This document shows positions 19,718-28,309 of a stretch of DNA of 64,000 nt, piece by piece. The position numbers and the translations under genes were made by a program. The notes beneath the pieces are model-generated. The model saw only the letters and a program-made list of their open reading frames with translations. It was not told the DNA's origin and ran no database searches. The DNA is from Paenibacillus turicensis (GTDB lineage: Bacteria; Bacillota; Bacilli; Paenibacillales; Paenibacillaceae): the NCBI RefSeq assembly GCF_017873435.1, contig NZ_JAGGKG010000005.1:124001-188000 (forward strand), written 5' to 3'. Within the stretch, counting starts at the first letter, position 1. The number at the start of each line of letters is the position of its first letter.

Positions 19718-20236
19718 CTATCCATCAGAATAATTCATGGGTGTCTCTAGTCGCTGCTCACTCAGAGAGGGCACCATGATTACGTTCTCGCCCATTGACA
19801 TACCCGGTAATAAAGGCAGCATCTTTCTACCTTCCATCAGATCGGCAAAAAATCCATCACTGATTTCAATTCCTGTAATTGTATTTCCCTTTTTTTGGTC
19901 AAAATAAACATCACTAACATGTCCAATCATTATTCCATCTTCGGTTAACACGGAAAGTTCTTTCAATTTCTCTTTGCCTGTCAAAAAAGTTAAGTTTATG
20001 TTGTCGGCATCTTGTTTATGGATCGCCTGTTGATTACTTATCATTACAGCATCTTCGCCATAGGCTACAATATCTTGCCATAACACGATTTTAGTTGAAG
20101 AAAAAAGATGCTTTCTTTCTAATAAAATCCCTTGCAAAACCCATTCATCGTTTAACATTAAATCGAGGACTTTTCCAACACGTTTACCTGTCTCTATATC
20201 ATATACAGGTAAACCGATCATTTCATGAAATCTCAT
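19718..20236 (-). CDS. yrrD: PRC-barrel domain protein YrrD
   Basis: A 172-residue protein with two PRC-barrel-like halves, the first at residues 5-75 (IGLPVYDIETGKRVGKVLDL) and the second at 90-160 (LSVLTEDGIMIGHVSDVYFD). PRC barrels bind proteins or RNA; no enzymatic role is known. Length and location match B. subtilis yrrD (about 174 residues). Here recD2 and yrrB, which lie beside yrrD in B. subtilis, are missing. Confidence 0.85.
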   Translation of the reverse strand: MRFHEMIGLPVYDIETGKRVGKVLDLMLNDEWVLQGILLERKHLFSSTKIVLWQDIVAYGEDAVMISNQQAIHKQDADNINLTFLTGKEKLKELSVLTEDGIMIGHVSDVYFDQKKGNTITGIEISDGFFADLMEGRKMLPLLPGMSMGENVIMVPSLSEQRLETPMNYSDG

Positions 20237-20305
20237 AGGCTAGTCCTCCTTATCCTAAATTCGATATAAACTGAGAGCCTCCTCCCCAACACAAAAAGTA
20301 AACTA

Positions 20306-21457
20306 TTATTTTTTATTACGAAGTCGCTCCAAGATGGTTCCAATTTTTTGCGCCGTAAATTTTATATTATCAGTAGTATTACCCATTCCCATACTAAAAC
20401 GAATCGCAGACGATAAAGTTTCTTCTGACAAATTCATTGCTTTTAAAACATGAGATGGCTCTAAAGAACCTGACGTACAAGCAGAACCACTTGCTACTGC
20501 GATTCCTTCCATATCTAAGTTCATAAGCATCGTCTCTGTTCCACAATCAGGAAAGCTAATATTTAAAATGTGAGGCAATCTATGCTCTGGATGTCCATTA
20601 ATGATAAACCTCTCATGTCCAACTCTTTCATCCAGCTCAGCTAAAAATAAAGCACGTAGTTTCTCATAATGTTCGTATTTGTTACTTTGTTCGCGATATG
20701 CAATATGTGCTGCTGTAGCAAAACCTACAATACCTGCAACATTTTCAGTTCCTGCACGTCGTTTTTTTTCTTGCAACCCTCCAAATAACAATGGGGTAAG
20801 CTGTAGCTTTTGACGAACATATAGTGCACCAATCCCTTGAGGACCATTCATTTTATGCGAAGAAAAACTCATCAAATCTACAGGGAGCTGACTACAGGAA
20901 ATCGGTAGAATTCCCATCGCCTGAACTGCATCAACATGAAATAAAACTTCATTTTCCTTTGCAATCTTCCCAATCTCCTCGATGGGTTGGATTGTGCCCG
21001 TCTCATTATTCGCGTACATAATGCTAATGAGTATTGTATCCTCTCGAATGGCCTCTAACACCTGCGTAGGTGCCACGCGACCATAATGATCTACAGGTAA
21101 ATAAGTAACTTCGTACCCTTTTGCCTCTAGCTGCTCACAGGCGTGTAAAATTGCATGATGCTCTGCTTGCGTTGTAATAATATGCCGACCCTGATGGGCA
21201 AAAGCCGTCGCAACCCCAAACAATGCTAAATTATCACTTTCTGTCCCTCCGCTTGTGAAAACAAGCTCTTCGGGCAAACAGTCTACAACTTTTGCGATAC
21301 CATCACGCGCATTTTGGATTAGCTTCTTCACATCACGACCATAAGCATGAATGCTAGAAGCATTCCCAACATGGTCTGTCATTACCTTTACCATTTCGGC
21401 TGCAACATCAGGATGAACCGGTGTTGAAGCGGCGTGGTCTAAATAAATATGTTCCAT
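20306..21457 (-). CDS. iscS: Cysteine desulfurase (YrvO/IscS type)
   Basis: A pyridoxal-phosphate enzyme of 383 residues that takes sulfur from cysteine for tRNA thiolation and Fe-S clusters. N-terminal IYLDHAASTP, the HHAILHA and NNETGTIQPIEEI motifs, the PLP lysine in SSHKMNGPQGIGALYV, and the active cysteine in ASGSACTSGS are all present. In B. subtilis yrvO sits between cymR and mnmA (trmU) and supplies MnmA. Here both neighbours are about 30 kb away, beyond the accessory region. It is followed by yrrD on the same strand. Confidence 0.95.
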   Translation of the reverse strand: MEHIYLDHAASTPVHPDVAAEMVKVMTDHVGNASSIHAYGRDVKKLIQNARDGIAKVVDCLPEELVFTSGGTESDNLALFGVATAFAHQGRHIITTQAEHHAILHACEQLEAKGYEVTYLPVDHYGRVAPTQVLEAIREDTILISIMYANNETGTIQPIEEIGKIAKENEVLFHVDAVQAMGILPISCSQLPVDLMSFSSHKMNGPQGIGALYVRQKLQLTPLLFGGLQEKKRRAGTENVAGIVGFATAAHIAYREQSNKYEHYEKLRALFLAELDERVGHERFIINGHPEHRLPHILNISFPDCGTETMLMNLDMEGIAVASGSACTSGSLEPSHVLKAMNLSEETLSSAIRFSMGMGNTTDNIKFTAQKIGTILERLRNKK

Positions 21458-21656
21458 TTCATTATCCCCACTTCAATTGAAATTATAACAATAAAAACCA
21501 TTTTATATCAATAAAACCTATTTTTATTTTAATCAGCACTTAAAGGGCTGTCCTCTAAGTCACAATAGACATAAAGGCAGCCCTATTACAAAGCACTTCT
21601 TTAATTGCATTATTCATAAAATCTAATTAAAAGTCAATTAAAACATCACTTATTGA

Positions 21657-22397
21657 TTAATCACGACTATTAATTTTAGCTAACAGGCGCAATAGCTCTA
21701 AGTACAACCAAACTAAAGTAACCATTAAACCAAACGCACCGTACCATTCCATATATTTAGGTGAACCATTTTCAGCACCTTTTTCAATGAAATCAAAATC
21801 CAGTACTAGGTTTAAGGCGGCTACGATAACAATAACAACAGAAATGCCAATGCCAATCAAGTTACCTTCATGTAAATAAGGCATTTCAATGTTAAACCAC
21901 CGTAATACCATGGAAGCTAAGTATACAAGTGCAATACCACCAGTAGCGGCAAAAACACCTAACTTAAAGTTTTCCGTTGCTTTAATAATTTGAAACTTAT
22001 AAATGAGCAATAACGCCAAAAATACGCAAGCTGTCAATAAAGCTGCCTTCATTACAATGCCATCAAAAAGTGATTCATAGGTAGCTGAAATTGCGCCTAA
22101 AAACATCCCTTCTAAAACAGCATAAACAGGAACTAAAAATGGTGAAGACTTAGGAGCAAAAGAAACAATTAATGCTACAACAAATGCCGCTATCCCGCCT
22201 ATGTAAGCTAATTGCACGACTTCATAACCTTCAAAATACCGCATCCACGTAGCAAATGCACTAGCTAACAAAATGATCAGTGTAATAAAAGATTTATTCA
22301 CCGTACCACCTAATGTCATCGTGTTGCCACTTTGATAAGACTCAGGTCTTTCAAAGGTTCTTTCTCTTAATGTTGGATTCCCACTACGTCCGATCAA
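21657..22397 (-). CDS. Bax inhibitor-1/YccA family membrane protein
   Basis: A membrane protein of about 246 residues with seven hydrophobic segments, of the BaxI_1/YccA type. Members modulate membrane proteases or Ca2+ leak in other organisms; no specific role is known here. The N-terminus GRSGNPTLRERTFERPE and the C-terminal EWYGAFGLMVTLVWLYLELLRLL are typical. The start is probably TTG 22397, eight bases after AAAGGAG; an upstream in-frame start at 22442 has no ribosome site. It stands alone at the left edge of the accessory region. Confidence 0.85.
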   Translation of the reverse strand: MIGRSGNPTLRERTFERPESYQSGNTMTLGGTVNKSFITLIILLASAFATWMRYFEGYEVVQLAYIGGIAAFVVALIVSFAPKSSPFLVPVYAVLEGMFLGAISATYESLFDGIVMKAALLTACVFLALLLIYKFQIIKATENFKLGVFAATGGIALVYLASMVLRWFNIEMPYLHEGNLIGIGISVVIVIVAALNLVLDFDFIEKGAENGSPKYMEWYGAFGLMVTLVWLYLELLRLLAKINSRD

Positions 22398-22481
22398 AAA
22401 AATTTCTCCTTTACTGTGAAATTTAAAACTAGTATACCACATATAGGAATTTAGTAAGGGAAATTTTTCTAATCATTTTTT

Positions 22482-23243
22482 CTAACTATTTTGTCTAGCT
22501 TCAAAATGGCCATAGGTTGGCATTATGTTTTGCGTTGGCGCACACCACTTTACCGCATTTTTAATAACCTGCTGCACTTTTTCGTTGTAATAGCTTGGAT
22601 ATGTTTCATGACCAGGCTGGAAATAAAAGATTTTGCCTGTGCCTCGTCTAAACGTACAACCACTTCTAAATACTTCGCCACCAGGGAACCAGCTCACAAA
22701 AATCAATTCATCAGGCGTTGGGATATCAAAATGCTCCCCATACATCTCCTCTTGCTCCAATTCAATAAAATCTCCAATGCCTTCAACAATGGGATGACTA
22801 GGATTCACATTCCAAATTACACTGTTTCTTCCGTCCTCACGCCATTTTAAATCACAGGAGGTGCCCATTAGCTTTTTAAATATTTTTGAAAAATGTCCTG
22901 AATGAAGTACGATTAAGCCCATTCCTTCTAAAACTCGCTTTTGCACACGTTCTACAATACTATCCTCTACTTCGTTGTGAGCAATGTGCCCCCACCAGAT
23001 TAAAACATCAGTTTCCTCTAACACCTGCTGTGTCAAGCCATGCTCCGGCTCATCTAAGGTGGCTGTTCTTACCTTAAATTGTCCTTGGGCTGACATATTA
23101 ACCTTAGGTTCACTACTAGCGAGTAGTCCGCTTTCCACTAAAAAGTTAGCAATTTGTCCATGAATCCCATCAGGGTACATTTCCTGTACGACAGGGTTAC
23201 TTTGCTCATGACGAAATTCATTCCATACCGTTACACGAATCAT
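22482..23243 (-). CDS. ThuA-like protein (trehalose utilization domain)
   Basis: A 253-residue ThuA-like protein, a glutamine-amidotransferase-like fold found in sugar catabolic operons. Visible motifs include [11 protein letters not shown] at the N-terminus, [27 protein letters not shown] and [13 protein letters not shown]. In Sinorhizobium ThuA takes part in trehalose/3-keto-sugar metabolism, but the reaction of this protein is unknown. The start is ATG 23243, seven bases after AAGGAGG. It is the last gene of the ABC importer operon, 31 bases after a permease, which implies a role on the imported sugar. Confidence 0.85.
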   Translation of the reverse strand: MIRVTVWNEFRHEQSNPVVQEMYPDGIHGQIANFLVESGLLASSEPKVNMSAQGQFKVRTATLDEPEHGLTQQVLEETDVLIWWGHIAHNEVEDSIVERVQKRVLEGMGLIVLHSGHFSKIFKKLMGTSCDLKWREDGRNSVIWNVNPSHPIVEGIGDFIELEQEEMYGEHFDIPTPDELIFVSWFPGGEVFRSGCTFRRGTGKIFYFQPGHETYPSYYNEKVQQVIKNAVKWCAPTQNIMPTYGHFEARQNS

Positions 23244-23280
23244 GCACACGCCTCCTTGCTGTTATATTTATATCACCAAT

Positions 23281-24174
23281 TTAACCTTTAATCGCGCCAA
23301 CCATAATCCCTTTTTCAAAGTATTTAGAAACAATTGGATAAAAAATGAGCACTGGAACACTTGAGATAACGACTACAGTATACTTAATGGACTGCTTAAG
23401 TGCATTTACTTCACTCTGATTGGCGCTCATAATACTTTGGTTTACAGAGTCACCCATCTGATTTTGCACAAGTATTTCTCGTAAAATTAACTGTAACGGA
23501 AATAACTCGCGATCAGACAAATAGATCATTGCATCAAAATAGCTATTCCATCTACCTACACCATAAAACATCATCATGACGGCAATGATAGGTGTAGATA
23601 ATGGAAGAACAACTTTAAGCAATAGCTGCAAATCGGTTGCCCCATCGATAAACGAGCTTTCCTCCAGCTCCAGCGGGATGTTTTGCTGAAAATACGTACG
23701 CATAATAATCATATTATATACACTAATTGCCCCAGGAATAATCATAACCCATGCAGTATTTACAATACCGAGAGATTGATTGACGATATACGTAGGAATA
23801 AGGCCACCTGAAAAAAACATCGTAAACGTAAACAAAATCGTGATAACGTGACGTCCTCTAAAGTCTCTTCGTGATAACGGATATGCCGCAAGTGTCGTCA
23901 TCACCACGTTCACAGCTGTCCCTAACACCGTATATATCGCAGCATTTTTAAATCCCATCCAAATATCAGTATTTCCTAACACACGCTTGTATCCATCAAG
24001 TGTAAATCCTTTTGGCCATAACAGCAAAACATCATCAAAAATTTGTCGTGGATCACTTAGGGAAGCAAACACCACAAATAATAGTGGATACAATACAAGT
24101 AGCGTAAATATACTTACGATGATTATATTTGCCCAATTAAATATTTTATCGCCCTTTGTTAACTGAAATTGCAT
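23281..24174 (-). CDS. Carbohydrate ABC transporter permease (LplC/YcjP type)
   Basis: An inner-membrane permease of 297 residues with six hydrophobic helices. It carries the EAA loop (ELEESSFIDGATDLQLLLKVVLPLS as a block: E..IDGA...........LP), which contacts the transporter ATPase, and ends in the family tail YFEKGIMVGAIKG. This C-terminus is typical of the LplC branch, which imports complex glycans and disaccharides in Paenibacillus-like bacteria. Start ATG with GGAGGAGA upstream. It pairs with the LplB-type permease 15 bases upstream. No ATPase gene is present, so a shared MsmK-like ATPase elsewhere is presumed. Confidence 0.93.
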   Translation of the reverse strand: MQFQLTKGDKIFNWANIIIVSIFTLLVLYPLLFVVFASLSDPRQIFDDVLLLWPKGFTLDGYKRVLGNTDIWMGFKNAAIYTVLGTAVNVVMTTLAAYPLSRRDFRGRHVITILFTFTMFFSGGLIPTYIVNQSLGIVNTAWVMIIPGAISVYNMIIMRTYFQQNIPLELEESSFIDGATDLQLLLKVVLPLSTPIIAVMMMFYGVGRWNSYFDAMIYLSDRELFPLQLILREILVQNQMGDSVNQSIMSANQSEVNALKQSIKYTVVVISSVPVLIFYPIVSKYFEKGIMVGAIKG

Positions 24175-24189
24175 ATGCGCTTCTCCTCC

Positions 24190-25125
24190 CTACCACAGAC
24201 TTGTTTCGCTAAATTTCTGAGCAAATTTATTGACCAAATACAACACGATAAAGTTAATTAAATTGTTAAACAGTCCAACAGCGGCGGAAAAGCTATATTC
24301 AGCATTTAAAATCCCTGCTTTATACATATAGGTAGATAAAACCTCAGACGTGGCTAGATTTGCATCATTTTGCATCAGCAATACCTTCTCAAATCCAACA
24401 GACATGACAGAGCCTGTCGCTAATATTGTGCAAATCACAATCGTTGGCATGATTGCAGGAATCGTAATATACCAAATACATTTCAATCGTGACGCCCCTT
24501 CAATCGCTGCCGCCTCATATTGATCTTGAGGAATCCCAGACATCGCCGCTGTATAAATCAAAGTACCCCACCCAACAGATTGCCAAATTCCTGACCATAC
24601 AAACACATGCGCAAATAGATTGGGATTGCCAATAAAATCAATCGGTGTACCACCAAAATATTGAATGATGGAGTTTATTACGCCATCTACGGGTGAAGTG
24701 AAAAACATAACCATCCCAACAATAATAACGACTGAAATAAAGTTTGGAATATATGAGATCGTCTGAACGATGGATTTAAACTTCTTATTCCTAAGCTCGT
24801 TAAACATCAGCGCTAAAATGATAGGCAGTGGAACGCCCACCAACAGACTATATAGACTTATTCTTAACGTATTAACAATGACATCTTTAAAATAAAAAGC
24901 ATTAAAAAACCGCTCAAAATGACTAAATGCCACCCAAGGGCTATTCCAAATCCCAAACGCTGGAGAGTAGTCCTTAAATGCAATAATAACCCCATACATC
25001 GGGATATAATTCCAAATAATTAAAGAGGCCAGTGGCAACAGCATCATAATGTATAACCACTTGTGTCTCATCACAGCTTGACCCTTTGACTTTGTAAAAT
25101 GCTTTCTCGCTACAAGCCGTCCCAT
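24190..25125 (-). CDS. Carbohydrate ABC transporter permease (LplB type)
   Basis: A 311-residue permease partner with six membrane helices. The EAA loop reads YEAAAIEGASRLKCIWYITI and the N-terminal helix LYIMMLLPLASLIIWNYIPMYG is typical of LplB proteins. ATG 25125 is chosen because AGAGGAGAA lies four bases upstream; an earlier in-frame start at 25161 has none. It lies between the binding lipoprotein gene and the second permease, the usual order for this importer class. Confidence 0.93.
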   Translation of the reverse strand: MGRLVARKHFTKSKGQAVMRHKWLYIMMLLPLASLIIWNYIPMYGVIIAFKDYSPAFGIWNSPWVAFSHFERFFNAFYFKDVIVNTLRISLYSLLVGVPLPIILALMFNELRNKKFKSIVQTISYIPNFISVVIIVGMVMFFTSPVDGVINSIIQYFGGTPIDFIGNPNLFAHVFVWSGIWQSVGWGTLIYTAAMSGIPQDQYEAAAIEGASRLKCIWYITIPAIMPTIVICTILATGSVMSVGFEKVLLMQNDANLATSEVLSTYMYKAGILNAEYSFSAAVGLFNNLINFIVLYLVNKFAQKFSETSLW

Positions 25126-25205
25126 AGTATTCTCCTCTCTATAAACGGATAGGAGATTCATTAAGAATCCCCTATCCCTATCGGCTGATTATCGCTTTTA
25201 AAGCA

Positions 25206-26795
25206 TTAGCTGTCTTTATAGCGCTTGTATTGTGTCTTTTTAATTTCCAAATACTTCTCTGCTCCCATTTTTTTAAGCTGAGCAATATAATTGTCCCACT
25301 CCTGATCAATATCCTTAGTCCCTGTCACAAACTCCACTCGCATCTGCCCAACGTAGTTTCCAATATCCGCAATAATTGAAGAGGATTCATTGGCTTCCTG
25401 AATCGTTGCGGGCAGATCTGGCAACATGACACGTGGTAATGTATTCTCATTTAGGTCAGTATACAGGGGCGCTTTCTGCCGTCCTGCAGCTGCTCGAATT
25501 TCTGGCGACAATTCAATATAAGGGAAATACCCGCCATATACGTTATCTACATATTGGAATGCACCAAGTCCAATCCCATCTTTATAATTTAAAATGTCAT
25601 CAATATACACTTTATTGCCATTTTCAACGTTGTAGGTGACGCCTTCCTTCCCTAAATAACCAAATACACTTCCTTCTTCACTATAAAAATAATCCACCCA
25701 TTTAAGAATCATTGCAGGGTTTTTGGCATCCTTCGTAATGACTAAGCTAGATGCACCCGCAACCTGTGAATCTGTTAGTGAAGCAGTATGTCCCCCAGGT
25801 CCTGCAAGCACATTAATTGGAACAAAGTCATCCTTTACTTGTTGTCCGATATAATCAGGTGCCGCCCAATTCCAAGCACCTACCGTATCCTTAGCCGCAT
25901 CTGCGGTCCATTTGTCATAATCAATCCCACTAAAAGATTGCTTATGAATGGCACCACTTTTATATAAACGATTTTCATACTTTAAAAGCTCTTTATAGCC
26001 ATCAGACATAATCGTAAGCTGAATTTCATCGCTGTCATCCACATAAATAAAGTTTCCTAGTGCTTTACGTCCACCATTGCCAATCCCAAAGGAACCCATC
26101 AGCATTTGTTCAAATGTCCAGCCTAAAGAACCACTTGGCATATACCAACCTTGTTCGTCGTTAACCTTGTTGCCGTTTGGATCTTGGGTAACAAACGCAT
26201 TTAATGCTTGTTCAAGCTCTGCCGTTGTCTTAGGCACATCAAGCTTCAGCTTATCCAACCATTTTTTATTAATATATAAACGAATCGTACGATTTCCCTC
26301 TGGATAAGGATCAAGATAAGGTGTCGCATATATGTGCCCATCCGCACTCGTTAACCCTTTTCGCACATCCTCATGCTCATCCATATATTTTTGCAAATTG
26401 GGCGCATGCTCTTTAATTAAATCCTCTAACGGGATAAAGAGACCCTGCTGTCCATATTTCAACAACTCTCCATTACTCCAATCCACTTGGTAAAAGGCAT
26501 CTGGTAGCTTGCTACGGGTAAGTATGACATTTTTCTTTTCTCCTATATCACTAAGCTCTTCCCACTCCACCTTAATGCCTGTCATTTTCTCGTATTCCTT
26601 CCACATCCATAAATCTTTAGATGCAGGTCGTAAATTATTCCAGCTAGGTCTAAGCATTGATATCGCTTTCATATTTTCAGTTTGTTGTCCATTATCATTT
26701 TTTGAGCCTTCTGTTTTACCACCACAGGCTGTCACAATTAAAACCAATGCTAAAATACTAATGAGTGCAAGCCCTCTTTTTCTAAAATGATTCAT
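25206..26795 (-). CDS. Extracellular sugar-binding lipoprotein of ABC importer
   Basis: A 529-residue solute-binding lipoprotein. The signal peptide ends in a lipobox (LVTAC), so the mature protein is anchored by Cys24 on the outer face of the membrane. Size and domain layout fit the large LplA-type binding proteins that deliver oligosaccharides to LplB/LplC permeases. Start ATG with GAGGGAGG upstream. First gene of the importer operon, driven by the promoter and operators at 26816-26907. The genomic partnership with a GH92 enzyme suggests alpha-mannose-containing glycans as ligand, which is inference. Confidence 0.92.
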   Translation of the reverse strand: MNHFRKRGLALISILALVLIVTACGGKTEGSKNDNGQQTENMKAISMLRPSWNNLRPASKDLWMWKEYEKMTGIKVEWEELSDIGEKKNVILTRSKLPDAFYQVDWSNGELLKYGQQGLFIPLEDLIKEHAPNLQKYMDEHEDVRKGLTSADGHIYATPYLDPYPEGNRTIRLYINKKWLDKLKLDVPKTTAELEQALNAFVTQDPNGNKVNDEQGWYMPSGSLGWTFEQMLMGSFGIGNGGRKALGNFIYVDDSDEIQLTIMSDGYKELLKYENRLYKSGAIHKQSFSGIDYDKWTADAAKDTVGAWNWAAPDYIGQQVKDDFVPINVLAGPGGHTASLTDSQVAGASSLVITKDAKNPAMILKWVDYFYSEEGSVFGYLGKEGVTYNVENGNKVYIDDILNYKDGIGLGAFQYVDNVYGGYFPYIELSPEIRAAAGRQKAPLYTDLNENTLPRVMLPDLPATIQEANESSSIIADIGNYVGQMRVEFVTGTKDIDQEWDNYIAQLKKMGAEKYLEIKKTQYKRYKDS

Positions 26796-26815
26796 TTGAT
26801 CAACCTCCCTCTGTA

Positions 26816-26831
26816 ATTTGGTATATCAAAT
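26816..26831. promoter_or_regulatory. Operator O1 for the GntR/LacI-type regulator
   Basis: ATTTGGTATATCAAAT is a palindrome except at its central G/T pair and matches O3 (27135-27150) in its centre GRTATAY. It lies between the importer promoter and the lipoprotein gene, a position suited to blocking elongation. Confidence 0.6.
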
Positions 26832-26846
26832 ATCTAAACAAAACAT

Positions 26847-26875
26847 ATTTTGAGGTATACCATATTATTTGTCAA
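26847..26875 (-). promoter_or_regulatory. Promoter of the sugar importer operon with operator O2 in its spacer
   Basis: Minus-strand TTGACA (26875-26870), a 17-base spacer and CAAAAT (26852-26847). The spacer contains GGTATACC (26854-26861), the core of operator O2, so a bound regulator would cover the promoter. Confidence 0.7.
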
Positions 26876-26893
26876 GAGGTATAAACGAAGAAA

Positions 26894-26907
26894 AGAAACC
26901 GTTTACA
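26894..26907. promoter_or_regulatory. Catabolite-responsive element (cre) for CcpA
   Basis: The minus strand reads TGTAAACGGTTTCT, agreeing with the Bacillus cre consensus TGWAARCGYTWNCW at 13 of 14 positions. It sits just upstream of the importer -35 box, suggesting glucose control in addition to the local regulator. Confidence 0.65.
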
Positions 26908-27116
26908 ATTTATACATAATCCTTTTTATTTTTCAAACTTATGCCATTGTTTTTTCTGACTAATTTTGTAGTAAAGCAATAGTACAAACGATGCTAAGGC
27001 TCTCAATCTACAACAACTAATATATCGTGTTTATTTATATTGCTGAATAACAAAATCTATCGTATATTCAACGTAATGTTTGTCGATAATCCAAATTTAA
27101 ACACCATCCATGAAAC

Positions 27117-27150
27117 TTGACATAAATAATCAATATATGATATATCATAT
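27117..27150 (+). promoter_or_regulatory. Promoter of the regulator/GH92 operon with operator O3
   Basis: TTGACA at 27117-27122 is followed at 17-18 bases by an AT-rich -10 (around 27140-27146) that overlaps the perfect palindrome ATATGATATATCATAT (27135-27150). This arrangement predicts autorepression by the downstream GntR-type protein. The rest of the gene-free stretch 26908-27116 shows nothing I can name. Confidence 0.65.
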
Positions 27151-27168
27151 TTGCAAGGAGAATCAAAA

Positions 27169-28278
27169 ATGGAACAAATACCTCTATATCAACACATTGT
27201 AAACACACTTAAGCAAAAGATGAACTCAGGAGAGCTTCATCCTGGGGACCAGCTTCCTACCGAAGCTGAAATTTCGAAGCAATTTAAGGTTAGCCGTATT
27301 ACTTCAAAAAGAGCTTTAACAGAGCTAGAAAATGAAGGTTTAATTTACCGAATCCAAGGAAAGGGGAGCTTTGTAAATGAGGTTCAACCGTTTCTTCGAC
27401 CAGTAGTAAAAGCAAGTAAGGAAATTTTGCTTATTCTTCCCTTTACGCATAACCCCGGGCTTGGTGACTATGAAAAGGGCATTAATGAATTTTTAGCAAC
27501 AACAGATTATACATTAAACATCCAGTCGAATACGAGAATTAGCCAACATAAGCTTTTGCAAAGTGCGTTACAAAGCTCAAACTCGGGTTTAATTTTGTAC
27601 CCAGTCAGCAGCAATTCAGACCTAGGTATGTTATATCAATATCACTTATTGAAATACCCGCTGATTACGATGGACAAAACGATTGATGGCATTCCGTTTC
27701 CATCCGTTGTATCGGATAATTTGAACGGTGCTTATATGGCTTGCAAGCATTTAATTGACAATAACCATAAAAAAATTGCCTATCTCTCCTCGTTGAAGGT
27801 TGAAACCTCTTCTTCTATTCGCGAGCGATACTTTGGTTATTTGAGTGCACTATATGACCATAACTTAATCGATTACAGCGTCCATGATTTAACAGCACGT
27901 TTTTTAACCCATGATAGTGATAATGGCAGGGATTATTATTTGCAGTTTATTCAGTCCATTATGGAGCAAGGAATTACAGGGCTTGTTGCTGAAAATGATT
28001 TGATTGCGATCGAGATTATACAAATTGCCAAGGAAATGGGTTTATCCATTCCTAAGGACTTTTCCATCGTTGGTTTTGATAACATTCATCTGTCTACCTA
28101 TGTTGAGCCTAAATTAACAACCATCTCTCAGGATTTTGAAAGAATGGGTTATTTAGCGGCACAACAGCTAATTACAGAGATTGAAAACCAACAACAGGAC
28201 TTATCTAAGGATTTACCTAAAAAAAATATAGTTGTCCCAGTTAAGCTCATTGAGCGACAGACCGTCAAAAAACTTTAA
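27169..28278 (+). CDS. GntR-family regulator with LacI-type sugar-sensing domain
   Basis: A 369-residue repressor of the AraR type. Residues 1-70 are a GntR winged helix (PLYQHIVNTLKQKMNSGELH, LPTEAEISKQFKVSRITSKR). The rest is a periplasmic-binding-protein-like LacI domain (LISLP-type start, VVSDNLNGAYMACKHLI, FSIVGFDNIHLSTYVEPKLT, VKLIERQT). It should bind a sugar released by import or by GH92 and leave operators O1-O3. Start ATG 27169 with AAGGAG upstream; the open frame to 27151 is not used. The GH92 gene begins 31 bases after its stop and is presumably co-transcribed. Confidence 0.93.
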   Translation: MEQIPLYQHIVNTLKQKMNSGELHPGDQLPTEAEISKQFKVSRITSKRALTELENEGLIYRIQGKGSFVNEVQPFLRPVVKASKEILLILPFTHNPGLGDYEKGINEFLATTDYTLNIQSNTRISQHKLLQSALQSSNSGLILYPVSSNSDLGMLYQYHLLKYPLITMDKTIDGIPFPSVVSDNLNGAYMACKHLIDNNHKKIAYLSSLKVETSSSIRERYFGYLSALYDHNLIDYSVHDLTARFLTHDSDNGRDYYLQFIQSIMEQGITGLVAENDLIAIEIIQIAKEMGLSIPKDFSIVGFDNIHLSTYVEPKLTTISQDFERMGYLAAQQLITEIENQQQDLSKDLPKKNIVVPVKLIERQTVKKL

Positions 28279-28309
28279 ACCCGTTTCTAAAAAACGTTGG
28301 AGGTTTTAC

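Noticed and set aside
21540..21590. Hairpin AGGGCTG / CAGCCCT after the Bax inhibitor gene as a terminator
   Set aside because: There is no T run on either strand after the stem. It may still be a regulatory or repeat structure, but I cannot support a terminator.
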